11,302 nt of DNA from Rhodobiaceae bacterium (GTDB lineage: Bacteria; Pseudomonadota; Alphaproteobacteria; RS24). The position numbers and the translations under genes are program-made. Under the pieces are notes generated by a model. The model was given only the letters and a program-made list of their open reading frames with translations. It did not search any database and was not told where the DNA came from. This document shows positions 1-6,337 of this stretch, in pieces; positions within the stretch are counted from its first letter, which is position 1; each line of letters opens with the position of its first letter. The stretch covers positions 4,216 to 15,517 of the forward strand of contig NZFC01000007.1 in NCBI GenBank assembly GCA_002689195.1. The letters are read 5' to 3'.

Positions 1-783
1 CATCGGCGCGACGCATTGCACCAGCCCGTCTTCGCCTTCGCCGGCAATGGCAATCAGGCGGATGACGCTGTTGAACTCATCGGCAAAGGAGATGTCTTGG
101 TCGGTTATCGCCTCAATGCCGGTTACGGATATTTGCGAAACATCGGGCTGCACGCCAAAGGCCAGCCCCGCCAGCAATGCGAGTTTTTGGGCGGCATCCA
201 TGCCGCTAATGTCGAGATCGGGCTCGGCCTCGGCAAAACCGCGGGCCTGGGCGTCTTTCAACGCCGCCTCAAACGATACGCCATCGCTTTCCATCTGGCT
301 CAATATGAAATTACATGTGCCGTTCAAAATGCCGCTGACACGGCTGATTTTATTGCCTGCCAATGCCTCGCGCAGCGTTTTGATAACCGGAATGCCACCC
401 GCCAACGCCGCTTCATAGGCCAGGGACGCGCCGCTTGCCTCGCTGACCACAGCCAGATGCATGGCGCGCTCGGCCAATAGTGCTTTATTGGCCGTGACCA
501 CTGATTTGCCCGCCGCCAAAGCAGCGTCAATCAGGGCGGCCGCTGGATCGCCCGTGCCGCCAATCAGTTCGACAACAAGGTCAACATCACCCGCCTCGGC
601 CAGGTCAACCGGATGCTCAACCCAGCGCACGCCCGATAAATCAAGCCCGCGGTCGCGTGCCTTGTCGCGGGCGCAAACCGCGCTCAGCGTGACACCGGGT
701 ACCACCCCCGCCAGCAAGCGACCCGCCACCTCGACACCGACCGTGCCCAGACCGGCCAAGCCTATCCGCAACGACCCGTTCAT
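1..783 (-). CDS. hom: Homoserine dehydrogenase, N-terminal 261 residues (C-terminus cut by window edge)
   Basis: Reduces aspartate semialdehyde to homoserine with NAD(P)H, the branch point towards threonine and methionine; cytosolic. I translated the minus strand from the ATG at 783 and the frame stays open to base 1. The visible part has the Rossmann motif GLGTVG (residues 11-16), VTANKA (96-101), YEAALAGGIPVIK (123-135), the family signature GILNGTCNFIL (151-161) and the catalytic region AEAEPDLDISGMDAAQK (184-200). By family alignment Glu185, Asp191, Asp196 and Lys200 are the likely substrate and catalytic residues. Family members are about 430 residues, so roughly 170 residues are missing, including any C-terminal ACT domain. 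The start codon overlaps the stop of the upstream aminotransferase as ATGA, so the two are probably translationally coupled in one operon. Confidence 0.96.
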   Translation of the reverse strand, partial: MNGSLRIGLAGLGTVGVEVAGRLLAGVVPGVTLSAVCARDKARDRGLDLSGVRWVEHPVDLAEAGDVDLVVELIGGTGDPAAALIDAALAAGKSVVTANKALLAERAMHLAVVSEASGASLAYEAALAGGIPVIKTLREALAGNKISRVSGILNGTCNFILSQMESDGVSFEAALKDAQARGFAEAEPDLDISGMDAAQKLALLAGLAFGVQPDVSQISVTGIEAITDQDISFADEFNSVIRLIAIAGEGEDGLVQCVAPM

Positions 784-1982
784 GCAGATTTCCGTTTTTC
801 CGAATGCTCTTCCATAAACCGCCGCAGGTTTCGCCCTGCCTGACGGATGCGCTGTTCGTTTTCAACCAGCGCGATGCGGACATGATTGTCGCCATACTCA
901 CCAAAGCCAATACCCGGCGACACTGCAATGTCGGCCTCCTGCAACAGCAAGGTGGAAAATTCGAGCGAGGTCATGCCCTCAAATAGCGGCGGAATGCGAC
1001 CCCAAGCAAACATGGTGGCCTGCGGCGATGGCACATCCCATCCGGCACGCGAAAACACATCAATCAGAACGTCGCGCCGCTCCTTATAGACATAACGGAT
1101 ATCGCGGATAACCTCTTCGGGACTGTCCAGCGCAGCGGAAGCGGCCACTTGTATCGGCGTGAACGCACCATAATCAAGATAGGATTTGATCCGCGTCAAC
1201 GCCCCGATAAGCCGCGCATTGCCGACCGCAAACCCCATGCGCCAGCCGGGCATGGAAAATGTTTTCGACAGCGAGGTAAACTCAACCGCAACGTCTTTGG
1301 CGCCGTCAACTTGCAAGATTGAGGGCGGCGGCGCATTGTCGTCGAAATAAATCTCGGAATAGGCAAGGTCGGACAACAAAATAATGTCGTGCTTTTTGGC
1401 GTAAGCAACCGCCTCTTTGTAAAACGCCAAATCAACCACTTCCGCCGTCGGATTGGCGGGAAAATTCAGCACCAGCGCCTTGGGGGTCGGGTGGCTGTTG
1501 GCAACCGCGCGGTCAAGCACGGCGAAAAAATCGCCGCCCTCTTCCAGCGGCAAATGCCGAATGGTTGCGCCGGAAATAATGAAACCGAAGGCGTGTATCG
1601 GATAAGTCGGGTTCGGCACGAGGATAACATCGCCCGGGTCGGTGATGGCCTGCGCCATATTTGCGAAGCCTTCTTTCGAGCCCAGCGTGGCAATTACTTC
1701 CGTGTCGGGGTCGAGTTTGACGCCAAAACGCCGCTCATAATAGCGCGCTTGCGCCTTGCGAAGACCCGGAATGCCCTTCGAGGCAGAATATCGGTGCGTG
1801 CGCGGATTGCGGACGGTTTCGACCAGCTTTTCAACAATATGGTCCGGCGTCGGCAAATCTGGATTGCCCATGCCGAAATCAATAATGTCTTTGCCTTGCG
1901 CGCGGGCTTGCGCCTTCAGTTTGTTGACTTGCTCAAACACATAAGGCGGCAGACGCTGAATACGCTGAAAGTCTTGTGCCAT
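780..1982 (-). CDS. Class I/II PLP-dependent aminotransferase, AlaC / LL-diaminopimelate aminotransferase-like
   Basis: A 400-residue fold-type I aminotransferase. The Schiff-base lysine is Lys240 in SLSKTFSMPGWRMG. Asp205 (ILLSDLAYSEIYF) should hold the pyridine nitrogen, the NFPANPTA segment is at 173-180, and the carboxylate-binding Arg369 lies in NHVRIAL. Length and motifs fit the group annotated in proteobacteria as AlaC (glutamate-pyruvate transaminase) or as LL-diaminopimelate aminotransferase. The exact substrate cannot be read from sequence, so no symbol is given. It lies directly upstream of hom with a 4-base overlap, a pairing common in alphaproteobacteria, which suggests a role near aspartate-family amino acid metabolism. 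The ATG is preceded by a purine-rich AGAGAAG. An 80-base gap separates it from argC. Confidence 0.93.
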   Translation of the reverse strand: MAQDFQRIQRLPPYVFEQVNKLKAQARAQGKDIIDFGMGNPDLPTPDHIVEKLVETVRNPRTHRYSASKGIPGLRKAQARYYERRFGVKLDPDTEVIATLGSKEGFANMAQAITDPGDVILVPNPTYPIHAFGFIISGATIRHLPLEEGGDFFAVLDRAVANSHPTPKALVLNFPANPTAEVVDLAFYKEAVAYAKKHDIILLSDLAYSEIYFDDNAPPPSILQVDGAKDVAVEFTSLSKTFSMPGWRMGFAVGNARLIGALTRIKSYLDYGAFTPIQVAASAALDSPEEVIRDIRYVYKERRDVLIDVFSRAGWDVPSPQATMFAWGRIPPLFEGMTSLEFSTLLLQEADIAVSPGIGFGEYGDNHVRIALVENEQRIRQAGRNLRRFMEEHSEKRKSA

Positions 1983-1998
1983 AAGTCTTCTCTTGCCT

Positions 1999-2041
1999 CT
2001 TTAATTCCCCGTCTATGCCACCGAATTGCGGCTAATTAAAG
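1999..2041. repeat. 8-bp inverted repeat in the argC / aminotransferase gap
   Basis: CTTTAATT at 1999-2006 and AATTAAAG at 2034-2041 are perfect reverse complements separated by 27 bases. The right arm runs into the palindrome AAAGGCCTTT (2038-2047). This 80-base gap contains no obvious terminator with a T-run and no good -35/-10 pair. The repeat could be an operator for the aminotransferase-hom operon or a chance A/T match. Confidence 0.3.
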
Positions 2042-2062
2042 GCCTTTCATGGTCGCAGGCAC

Positions 2063-3109
2063 TCACGGGTACAGCGGTTGTTGCTGCAATCCTTCCGTTT
2101 CGTCAAAACCGAACATGACGTTCAAATTTTGCACGGCCTGTCCGCTTGAGCCTTTAACCAGATTGTCCAGCGCGGAGAATAAAATAACCCGTCCCGGCAA
2201 CCGGTCGTCAAACGCGGCCAATTCGCACAAATTCGAGCCGCGCACATGCCGCGTGGCGGGTACCAGACCCTCGCGCGCCACCCGCACAAACGGCGCATCG
2301 GCGTAATGCGCTTGCAGACACGCGCGCATGTCTTGTGCCTTGGCCCCGTTAGCCGATTTCGCATAGACAGACAGATATTCACCACGGTTCATCGGCACCA
2401 GATGTGGCGTGAAATTGACCATGACCGAGCGGCCTGCAGCCAGCGACACTTCCTGTTCAATCTCAGGCGCGTGCCGGTGCGCCCCGACACTATAGGCATG
2501 CATGGCCTCGGCCACTTCGCTGAACAGGTTTTGCTCCTTGAGGCTGCGACCGGCTCCGGTAACGCCCGATTTGGCATCGATAATCAAATCGTCGGTTTCA
2601 ATCAACCCCGCCTGCACGAGCGGCAGCAGCAGCGTCAGTGCGGCCGTCGGATAGCAGCCCGGGCACGCTACCAGACGCGCCGAGGCAATTTGCGCGCGAT
2701 AATGCTCGGTGAGCCCGTAAACCGCATCCGCCAAAAGAGCTGGCGCATCATGCGCGCGCCCATACCATTCGCTATAGACGTTTGCGTCGCGCAAGCGGAA
2801 ATCGGCCGACATGTCGATAATCCGAACATGGGCAGGAATTTGGGCAATCACATCCTGTGCGGTCGAATGCGGCAGGCCGCAAATCGCCGCGTCAATGCCT
2901 GTCCAGTCGACATCTTCGGCGCGCGCCAGCGCTGGCACGTTAATATTGGCAAATTGCGGGTATATTTCCGCCAGTTCCCGTCCGGCATGGGCATTGCCCG
3001 TAAGCGCGCCAATGCGCGCGCGCGGATGGGCGGCCAGTAGACGCACGGCATCTGCGCCGGTGTAACCGGAAGCGCCTATTATGGCGACATTGATCTGCGA
3101 CACGGCCAT
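2063..3109 (-). CDS. argC: N-acetyl-gamma-glutamyl-phosphate reductase
   Basis: Third step of arginine synthesis: NADPH-dependent reduction of N-acetylglutamyl-5-phosphate to the semialdehyde, in the cytosol. The 348-residue protein starts with the nucleotide-binding GASGYTGAD (12-20). The catalytic Cys152 sits in ACPGCYPTAALT. SGVTGAGRS (181-189) and the conserved His/Arg region VGAHRHAPEIEQE (208-220) follow, and the C-terminal signature DNLVKGSSGQAVQNLN lies at 315-330. Length is normal for the family. The ATG at 3109 is 7 bases after the fabZ stop, with GAGG (inside TGAGGAAAAA) overlapping that stop as ribosome binding site, so argC is co-transcribed with fabZ. In many alphaproteobacteria argC instead follows rpsI directly. 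Confidence 0.97.
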   Translation of the reverse strand: MAVSQINVAIIGASGYTGADAVRLLAAHPRARIGALTGNAHAGRELAEIYPQFANINVPALARAEDVDWTGIDAAICGLPHSTAQDVIAQIPAHVRIIDMSADFRLRDANVYSEWYGRAHDAPALLADAVYGLTEHYRAQIASARLVACPGCYPTAALTLLLPLVQAGLIETDDLIIDAKSGVTGAGRSLKEQNLFSEVAEAMHAYSVGAHRHAPEIEQEVSLAAGRSVMVNFTPHLVPMNRGEYLSVYAKSANGAKAQDMRACLQAHYADAPFVRVAREGLVPATRHVRGSNLCELAAFDDRLPGRVILFSALDNLVKGSSGQAVQNLNVMFGFDETEGLQQQPLYP

Positions 3110-3116
3110 TTTTTCC

Positions 3117-3587
3117 TCAGTCGTCGCTCTGGTTCACAGCCATAATCTCGCCTTCAGCGGCAAGTTCATCACCGACAAAAACGCGCCCACGAAACTTATA
3201 GGCCCAACCGCGCCGCCGGATTTTCTCGACATGAATACGCATCTGGTCGCCCGGCACCACAGGCCGCCGGAACCGCACATTATCCGCCGTCATAAAGTAA
3301 ATCTTGTCGGCAATGATGGGCTCGCCATTTAATTTGGCGTTTTGCATAACCAAAATGGCGGAGACTTGGGCAATCGCCTCAATGATAAGCACGCCCGGAA
3401 AAACCGGACGATCGGGAAAATGGCCGGTAAACCAAGGTTCGCTATAGGTAACATTCTTGATGCCGACAGCGGTTTCCTCGCCTTGCATGTCTTCCACACG
3501 GTCGACCAGCAAAAACGGGTAGCGATGCGGCAGAAAATCAAGAATATCCTGAATGTTAACTGAAGTTCCGGGAAGCGAATCGGTCAT
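3117..3587 (-). CDS. fabZ: 3-hydroxyacyl-[acyl-carrier-protein] dehydratase FabZ
   Basis: Dehydrates 3-hydroxyacyl-ACP to trans-2-enoyl-ACP in type II fatty acid elongation. The hot-dog-fold protein has LPHRYPFLLVDRV (19-31), then WFTGHFPDRPVFPGV with catalytic His56, and LIIEAIAQ with catalytic Glu70. It ends with the conserved FRRPVVPGDQ region (107-115). I chose the ATG at 3587 (156 residues, normal for FabZ) because GGGAGAAAAAG gives a good ribosome binding site. The frame can be extended to 3635, but that start would lie inside the upstream terminator and adds non-family residues. It lies between rpsI and argC, unlike the usual lpxD-fabZ-lpxA context. Only about 46 bases separate it from the terminator and no clear promoter is visible there. 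Confidence 0.95.
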   Translation of the reverse strand: MTDSLPGTSVNIQDILDFLPHRYPFLLVDRVEDMQGEETAVGIKNVTYSEPWFTGHFPDRPVFPGVLIIEAIAQVSAILVMQNAKLNGEPIIADKIYFMTADNVRFRRPVVPGDQMRIHVEKIRRRGWAYKFRGRVFVGDELAAEGEIMAVNQSDD

Positions 3588-3597
3588 CTTTTTCTCC

Positions 3598-3617
3598 CAT
3601 GAATCAACATGAATCAA
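3598..3617 (-). repeat. Perfect tandem 10-bp repeat just upstream of fabZ
   Basis: On the minus strand TTGATTCATG occurs twice in tandem, immediately before the fabZ ribosome binding site. Each unit supplies an ATG. The upstream ATG (3610) opens an eight-codon frame whose TGA overlaps the fabZ ATG as ATGA. Neither upstream ATG has a clear Shine-Dalgarno sequence. Confidence 0.5.
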
Positions 3618-3633
3618 GCTTGTCATTAATAAC

Positions 3634-3660
3634 AAAAAAGGGGCTGAAAAGCCCCTTTTT
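3634..3660 (-). terminator. Intrinsic terminator of the rplM-rpsI operon
   Basis: A perfect 6-bp G/C stem GGGGCT/AGCCCC (3640-3645 and 3650-3655) with a GAAA-type tetraloop is flanked by A6 on the left and T5 on the right. In the minus-strand direction it begins 28 bases after the rpsI stop and is followed by a run of six T. The flanking A and T tracts could let it act in both directions, but no plus-strand gene ends here. It separates fabZ-argC from the ribosomal genes. Confidence 0.9.
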
Positions 3661-3682
3661 CTTTTCCGGAAAACCGAAGAAG

Positions 3683-4165
3683 CTAGCGTTTCGAGAACTG
3701 GAAGCTACGACGGGCTTTCGCGCGACCATATTTTTTACGTTCCACGACGCGACTATCGCGCGTCAGGAAGCCCCCTGATTTCAACGTGCCGCGCAAAGCT
3801 GGCTCGTAATAGGTGAGCGCCTTGGAAAGCCCGTGACGCACGGCCCCGGCCTGTCCTGAGAGGCCGCCGCCGCTGACCGTAGCAACAACGTCAAACTGTC
3901 CGTCACGCGCCGCAGCCACCAGCGGCTGGCGCAAAATCATGCGTAATACGGGCCGCGCAAAATATTTGGTTTCTTCGCTGCCATTAACCGTGATGACGCC
4001 GCTGCCCGGCTTGATCCAGACGCGTGCAATGGCGTTTTTGCGCTTGCCCGTGGCATAAGCACGCCCTTGCGCGTCAATTTGCGGTTCTGCCGGTGCTGTC
4101 GGTTCAACCACCACACCTTCATCGGCCAATGCCGTATCCAGATTTTCCAGATTTGTCTCTGACAT
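3683..4165 (-). CDS. rpsI: 30S ribosomal protein S9
   Basis: Component of the small ribosomal subunit; its basic C-terminal tail reaches the P-site tRNA. The 160-residue protein has an acidic N-terminal extension of about 36 residues, seen in alphaproteobacterial S9. The core follows, with [16 protein letters not shown] (39-54), [19 protein letters not shown] (99-117) and the C-terminal tail [20 protein letters not shown] ending in KR. The ATG is two bases after the rplM stop, and its ribosome binding site (GAGAGG) lies inside the end of rplM, so the two are translationally coupled. A strong terminator follows. Confidence 0.98.
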   Translation of the reverse strand: MSETNLENLDTALADEGVVVEPTAPAEPQIDAQGRAYATGKRKNAIARVWIKPGSGVITVNGSEETKYFARPVLRMILRQPLVAAARDGQFDVVATVSGGGLSGQAGAVRHGLSKALTYYEPALRGTLKSGGFLTRDSRVVERKKYGRAKARRSFQFSKR

Positions 4166-4167
4166 GT

Positions 4168-4629
4168 TCAGCCTCTCACATTCTTGGCGTTCATCGCCGC
4201 AACATCAAGGGTTTCAGGGGCTTGCGCCTCATGGGGATGTTCGGTGCCTGCATAGACGCGCATATTTGATAATTGCTGGCGTCCCAAGGGGCCGCGCGGC
4301 AACATGCGCTTAACGGCCAGTTCCAGAACCCGCCCGGGAAACTTACCCTCAAGCACTTTTTCAGGGGTGGTTTCCTTAATGCCGCCCGGATAACCAGTAT
4401 GCCGGTAATAGGTTTTGTCTGACCGTTTATTGCCGGTAAAAACGACCTTATCGGCGTTAATCACGATAACATTGTCGCCACAATCCATGTGCGGTGTGTA
4501 GCTTGGCAGATGCTTGCCCCGCAAACGCGTGGCAATGACCGCAGCAAGCCGCCCGACAACCATATTTTCAGCGTCAATCAACACCCATTTCTTGTCGATA
4601 TCAGCCGGTTTTGCAGAAAAGGTTTTCAT
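4168..4629 (-). CDS. rplM: 50S ribosomal protein L13
   Basis: Early-assembling protein of the large subunit. The 153-residue protein starts [15 protein letters not shown] and contains [14 protein letters not shown] (16-29) and the L13 signature [20 protein letters not shown] (106-125). I chose the ATG at 4629 over a TTG 18 bases upstream (4647) because GGGGTG lies just upstream of the ATG and because L13 proteins normally begin here. It is first in the rplM-rpsI operon, behind the promoter described at 4671-4699. A short GCGC-GTAAG-GCGC hairpin lies in its leader (about 4649-4661). In E. coli, L13 represses its own mRNA through the leader; whether that applies here is unknown. Confidence 0.97.
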   Translation of the reverse strand: MKTFSAKPADIDKKWVLIDAENMVVGRLAAVIATRLRGKHLPSYTPHMDCGDNVIVINADKVVFTGNKRSDKTYYRHTGYPGGIKETTPEKVLEGKFPGRVLELAVKRMLPRGPLGRQQLSNMRVYAGTEHPHEAQAPETLDVAAMNAKNVRG

Positions 4630-4670
4630 CTTTTCACCCCGTTTCAAGCGCCTTACGCGCGGATGGACAG

Positions 4671-4699
4671 GTTTTATCCAAACCCAGCCGCAAATGCAA
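4671..4699 (-). promoter_or_regulatory. Candidate sigma-70 promoter of rplM-rpsI
   Basis: On the minus strand, -35 TTGCAT (4694-4699) and -10 TAAAAC (4671-4676) are separated by exactly 17 bases. This leaves a leader of about 35 nt to the rplM ATG. The tRNA-Pro promoter has the same -10 hexamer and spacing. Confidence 0.6.
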
Positions 4700-4756
4700 C
4701 GAAAAACAGGCGTAATTTAGCGCTATAAAACAATAGCTTATAATTTAGGTAAATAA

Positions 4757-5809
4757 TTACCTGAGTGTAACTGCTTCAGGAAAGCGCATATAATGTAAAT
4801 GCGTGACAGCCAGCCCCAAAACCAGCACAGCCCCCAATTGGTGTGCCGCCCCAAGCGGCAAAGGCACCGCATTCATCAAGGTAACAATGCCAAGAACACC
4901 CTGGCCCAGCACCGCGGCGACCAGCAATGCGCCGGACACCAGAACGGGTCTTGGTGCTTGAGTGCGCGACAGCCTGAAAACATGCCAGATTACCGCGCCT
5001 GTCAGCGCATAGGCCACCAAACGGTGATTGAACTGCACGGTTAAATGGCTTTCAAACAAATTGCTGACCATGGGCGACATATCAAACAGACCGGACGGCA
5101 CAACATCGCCATCCATAAACGGCCAATCGGTATATGTGGTGCCCGCATCCAGTCCGGCGACCAGCGCGCCCAACAGCGATTGCACCAGCACCAGAACAGC
5201 GATTGTGCCACTGAGCGCAACCCCCGGCCCGGCGGCAGCAGGCAGGCGCGCATCACGCATAAAATGCAACCCCATCCAAAGACAAAACGAAAAGATGATT
5301 AACGCCAGCCCAAGATGCATGGCAAGGCGGTATTGGCTGACATCGACGCGGTCGGACAGCCCGCTTTGCACCATATACCAGCCCATAAAGCCTTGCAGCC
5401 CGCCCAGCGCAAACAGGGTGAGAAGAGGCCCAAGCGCGACTTTGGGGATTTTGCGCTGCAGCAAAAACACGACGAAAGGCAGGAAAAACACCAGTCCCAC
5501 GACGCGCCCCAGCTGGCGGTGCCCCCACTCCCACCAGTAAATCACCTTGAAGGCTTCAAGGCTCATACCAGCATTGACCAGCTGATATTCGGGAATTTCA
5601 CGGTATTTTGCGAAAGCGAGTTCCCAGTCCGCCGCGTTCAGGGGCGGCAGAGCGCCGGTGATCGGCTGCCATTCGGTGATCGACAGGCCGCTATCGGTCA
5701 GCCGCGTCAAGCCGCCGACCAGCACCATCAACACAACAAAACCAGCAACGGTAAACAGCCAATAAGCCAGTTGACGCCGATGCGCCTCGGGTATCGCAAT
5801 TACACTCAT
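4757..5809 (-). CDS. ctaA: Heme A synthase (COX15/CtaA family)
   Basis: Oxidises the C8 methyl of heme O to the formyl group of heme A for aa3-type cytochrome oxidase; an inner-membrane enzyme with eight predicted helices. The 350-residue sequence has GGLTRLTDSGLSITEWQPI (32-50) after the first helix. WEWGHRQLGR (93-102) contributes Glu94 and His97, AMHLGL gives His165, FNHRLVAYAL gives His262, and AAHQLGA gives His323. These four histidines are the expected heme ligands. No Cys pair is seen in the first loop, so this is the proteobacterial/mitochondrial type. No good Shine-Dalgarno precedes the ATG; a TATACA element ends 7 bases upstream. It is divergent from the DUF2842 gene. Confidence 0.96.
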   Translation of the reverse strand: MSVIAIPEAHRRQLAYWLFTVAGFVVLMVLVGGLTRLTDSGLSITEWQPITGALPPLNAADWELAFAKYREIPEYQLVNAGMSLEAFKVIYWWEWGHRQLGRVVGLVFFLPFVVFLLQRKIPKVALGPLLTLFALGGLQGFMGWYMVQSGLSDRVDVSQYRLAMHLGLALIIFSFCLWMGLHFMRDARLPAAAGPGVALSGTIAVLVLVQSLLGALVAGLDAGTTYTDWPFMDGDVVPSGLFDMSPMVSNLFESHLTVQFNHRLVAYALTGAVIWHVFRLSRTQAPRPVLVSGALLVAAVLGQGVLGIVTLMNAVPLPLGAAHQLGAVLVLGLAVTHLHYMRFPEAVTLR

Positions 5810-5940
5810 GCATTTATGTATAACCGCTCACACCGACCTGCGATAGCACTTGCGGGCGCGACCAAACGGCGCGCGAGGCGGGCCCGCATTTGCTGGCGAT
5901 ATCCCTCGCCTCCAGCACCAAAAGCACCTATATAAGGCTC
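5810..5940. promoter_or_regulatory. Divergent intergenic region between ctaA and the DUF2842 gene
   Basis: Both promoters should lie in these 131 bases. A -10-like TATACA (minus, 5817-5822) ends 7 bases before the ctaA ATG. TATATA (plus, 5929-5934) ends 6 bases before the DUF2842 ATG. Neither has a recognisable -35 at the normal distance. A 7-bp inverted repeat, TGCGGGC (5851-5857) with GCCCGCA (5882-5888), sits in the middle. These assignments are tentative. Confidence 0.4.
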
Positions 5941-6165
5941 ATGGAACGCCGCAAACCCCTTCTCCCCATACGAATTCGCAAGCTGCTGGGCCTTATCGGG
6001 CTGCTGCTTTTGCTGTTCGTCTACGCATTGATTGTGATGACAATTGCCGTCAGCGGCCGAGTGCCGCAGGAGGGGGCAGCGGAGTTTTTCTTCTATCTGA
6101 TTACAGGGCTGGCGTGGACACCGCCGGCAGCGGCGATCATCTGGTGGATGCAGCTCCCCGATTAA
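5941..6165 (+). CDS. DUF2842 family small membrane protein
   Basis: A 74-residue protein that I recognise as the alphaproteobacterial DUF2842 family, of unknown function. It has a basic N-terminus (MERRKPLLPIRIRK), a first membrane helix at about 16-36 (LLGLIGLLLLLFVYALIV), then a short loop with SGRVPQEGAAEF. A second helix at about 49-69 contains FYLITGLAWTPPAAAIIWW, and the tail is MQLPD. The frame can be opened from a TTG at 5890, but the ATG at 5941 matches family starts and follows AAGG. It is divergent from ctaA, a neighbour that would fit a respiratory-membrane role, though that is inference only. Its stop is 3 bases from the stop of the convergent 26-residue ORF. Confidence 0.85.
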   Translation: MERRKPLLPIRIRKLLGLIGLLLLLFVYALIVMTIAVSGRVPQEGAAEFFFYLITGLAWTPPAAAIIWWMQLPD

Positions 6166-6168
6166 TGC

Positions 6169-6249
6169 CTAGTCGGGCCGCCCGAACTGGATGATGTTCA
6201 GCGCAATAATGGCAACGACGAAAATAACGATGGGCAGAATCGCAGTCAT
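6169..6249 (-). CDS. Candidate 26-residue single-helix membrane protein (small ORF)
   Basis: I do not recognise a named family. The ORF starts with ATG at 6249 and stops with TAG at 6169-6171. It begins MTAILPIVIFVV, is hydrophobic from residue 4 to about 20, and ends NIIQFGRPD, so it reads as one membrane helix with a short charged C-terminal tail. AAAGGA lies 7 bases before the ATG, a good ribosome binding site, and a possible promoter lies further upstream. It converges on the DUF2842 gene with 3 bases between the stops; CCCGA/TCGGG arms bracket both stops. Comparable tiny proteins are often missed in annotation. A role with respiratory complexes is suggested only by nearby ctaA. It could still be a chance ORF. 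Confidence 0.65.
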   Translation of the reverse strand: MTAILPIVIFVVAIIALNIIQFGRPD

Positions 6250-6273
6250 GAAGAAATCCTTTCATTGCGCGCG

Positions 6274-6301
6274 ACACTATCATTTGACAGCCAATTTGCA
6301 A
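6274..6301 (-). promoter_or_regulatory. Possible promoter of the 26-residue ORF
   Basis: On the minus strand, TTGCAA (6296-6301) and TAGTGT (6274-6279) are 16 bases apart, which would start transcription about 18 bases before the ORF. The -10 match is weak (3 of 6), so the ORF might instead be read through from the tRNA. Confidence 0.35.
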
Positions 6302-6337
6302 GCACTGGCCTAGCCAAAAACAGACATAATTAAAAAA

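Noticed and set aside
16..480. Open plus-strand frame of 154 codons opposite hom
   Set aside because: It is antisense to a clear homoserine dehydrogenase frame with all family motifs, and its translation shows no recognisable domain.
1389..2039. Open plus-strand frame of 216 codons opposite the aminotransferase
   Set aside because: Shadow of the GC-biased real gene; the translation has no family features and the minus-strand protein is unambiguous.
2246..3040. Open plus-strand frame of 264 codons opposite argC
   Set aside because: Antisense to a full-length argC with catalytic motifs. The translation is Arg/Gln/His-rich, as is typical of a shadow frame.
3588..3635. Longer fabZ starting at 3635
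   Set aside because: This start lies inside the upstream terminator and adds non-family residues; the ATG at 3587 has a good ribosome binding site.
4630..4647. TTG start for rplM at 4647
   Set aside because: The ATG at 4629 has GGGGTG upstream and gives the usual L13 N-terminus.
4734..4761. Weak hairpins and TATAAT near the ctaA stop as terminator or plus-strand promoter
   Set aside because: Stems are 5 bp and A/T-rich without a T-run, and no plus-strand gene follows the TATAAT.
5315..5935. Open plus-strand frame of 206 codons opposite ctaA
   Set aside because: Antisense to the eight-helix heme A synthase; its His/Gln-rich composition reflects complementing membrane-helix codons.
6284..6289. 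TTGACA on the plus strand as a -35 element
   Set aside because: No -10-like hexamer lies 16-18 bases downstream and no plus-strand gene follows before the tRNA.
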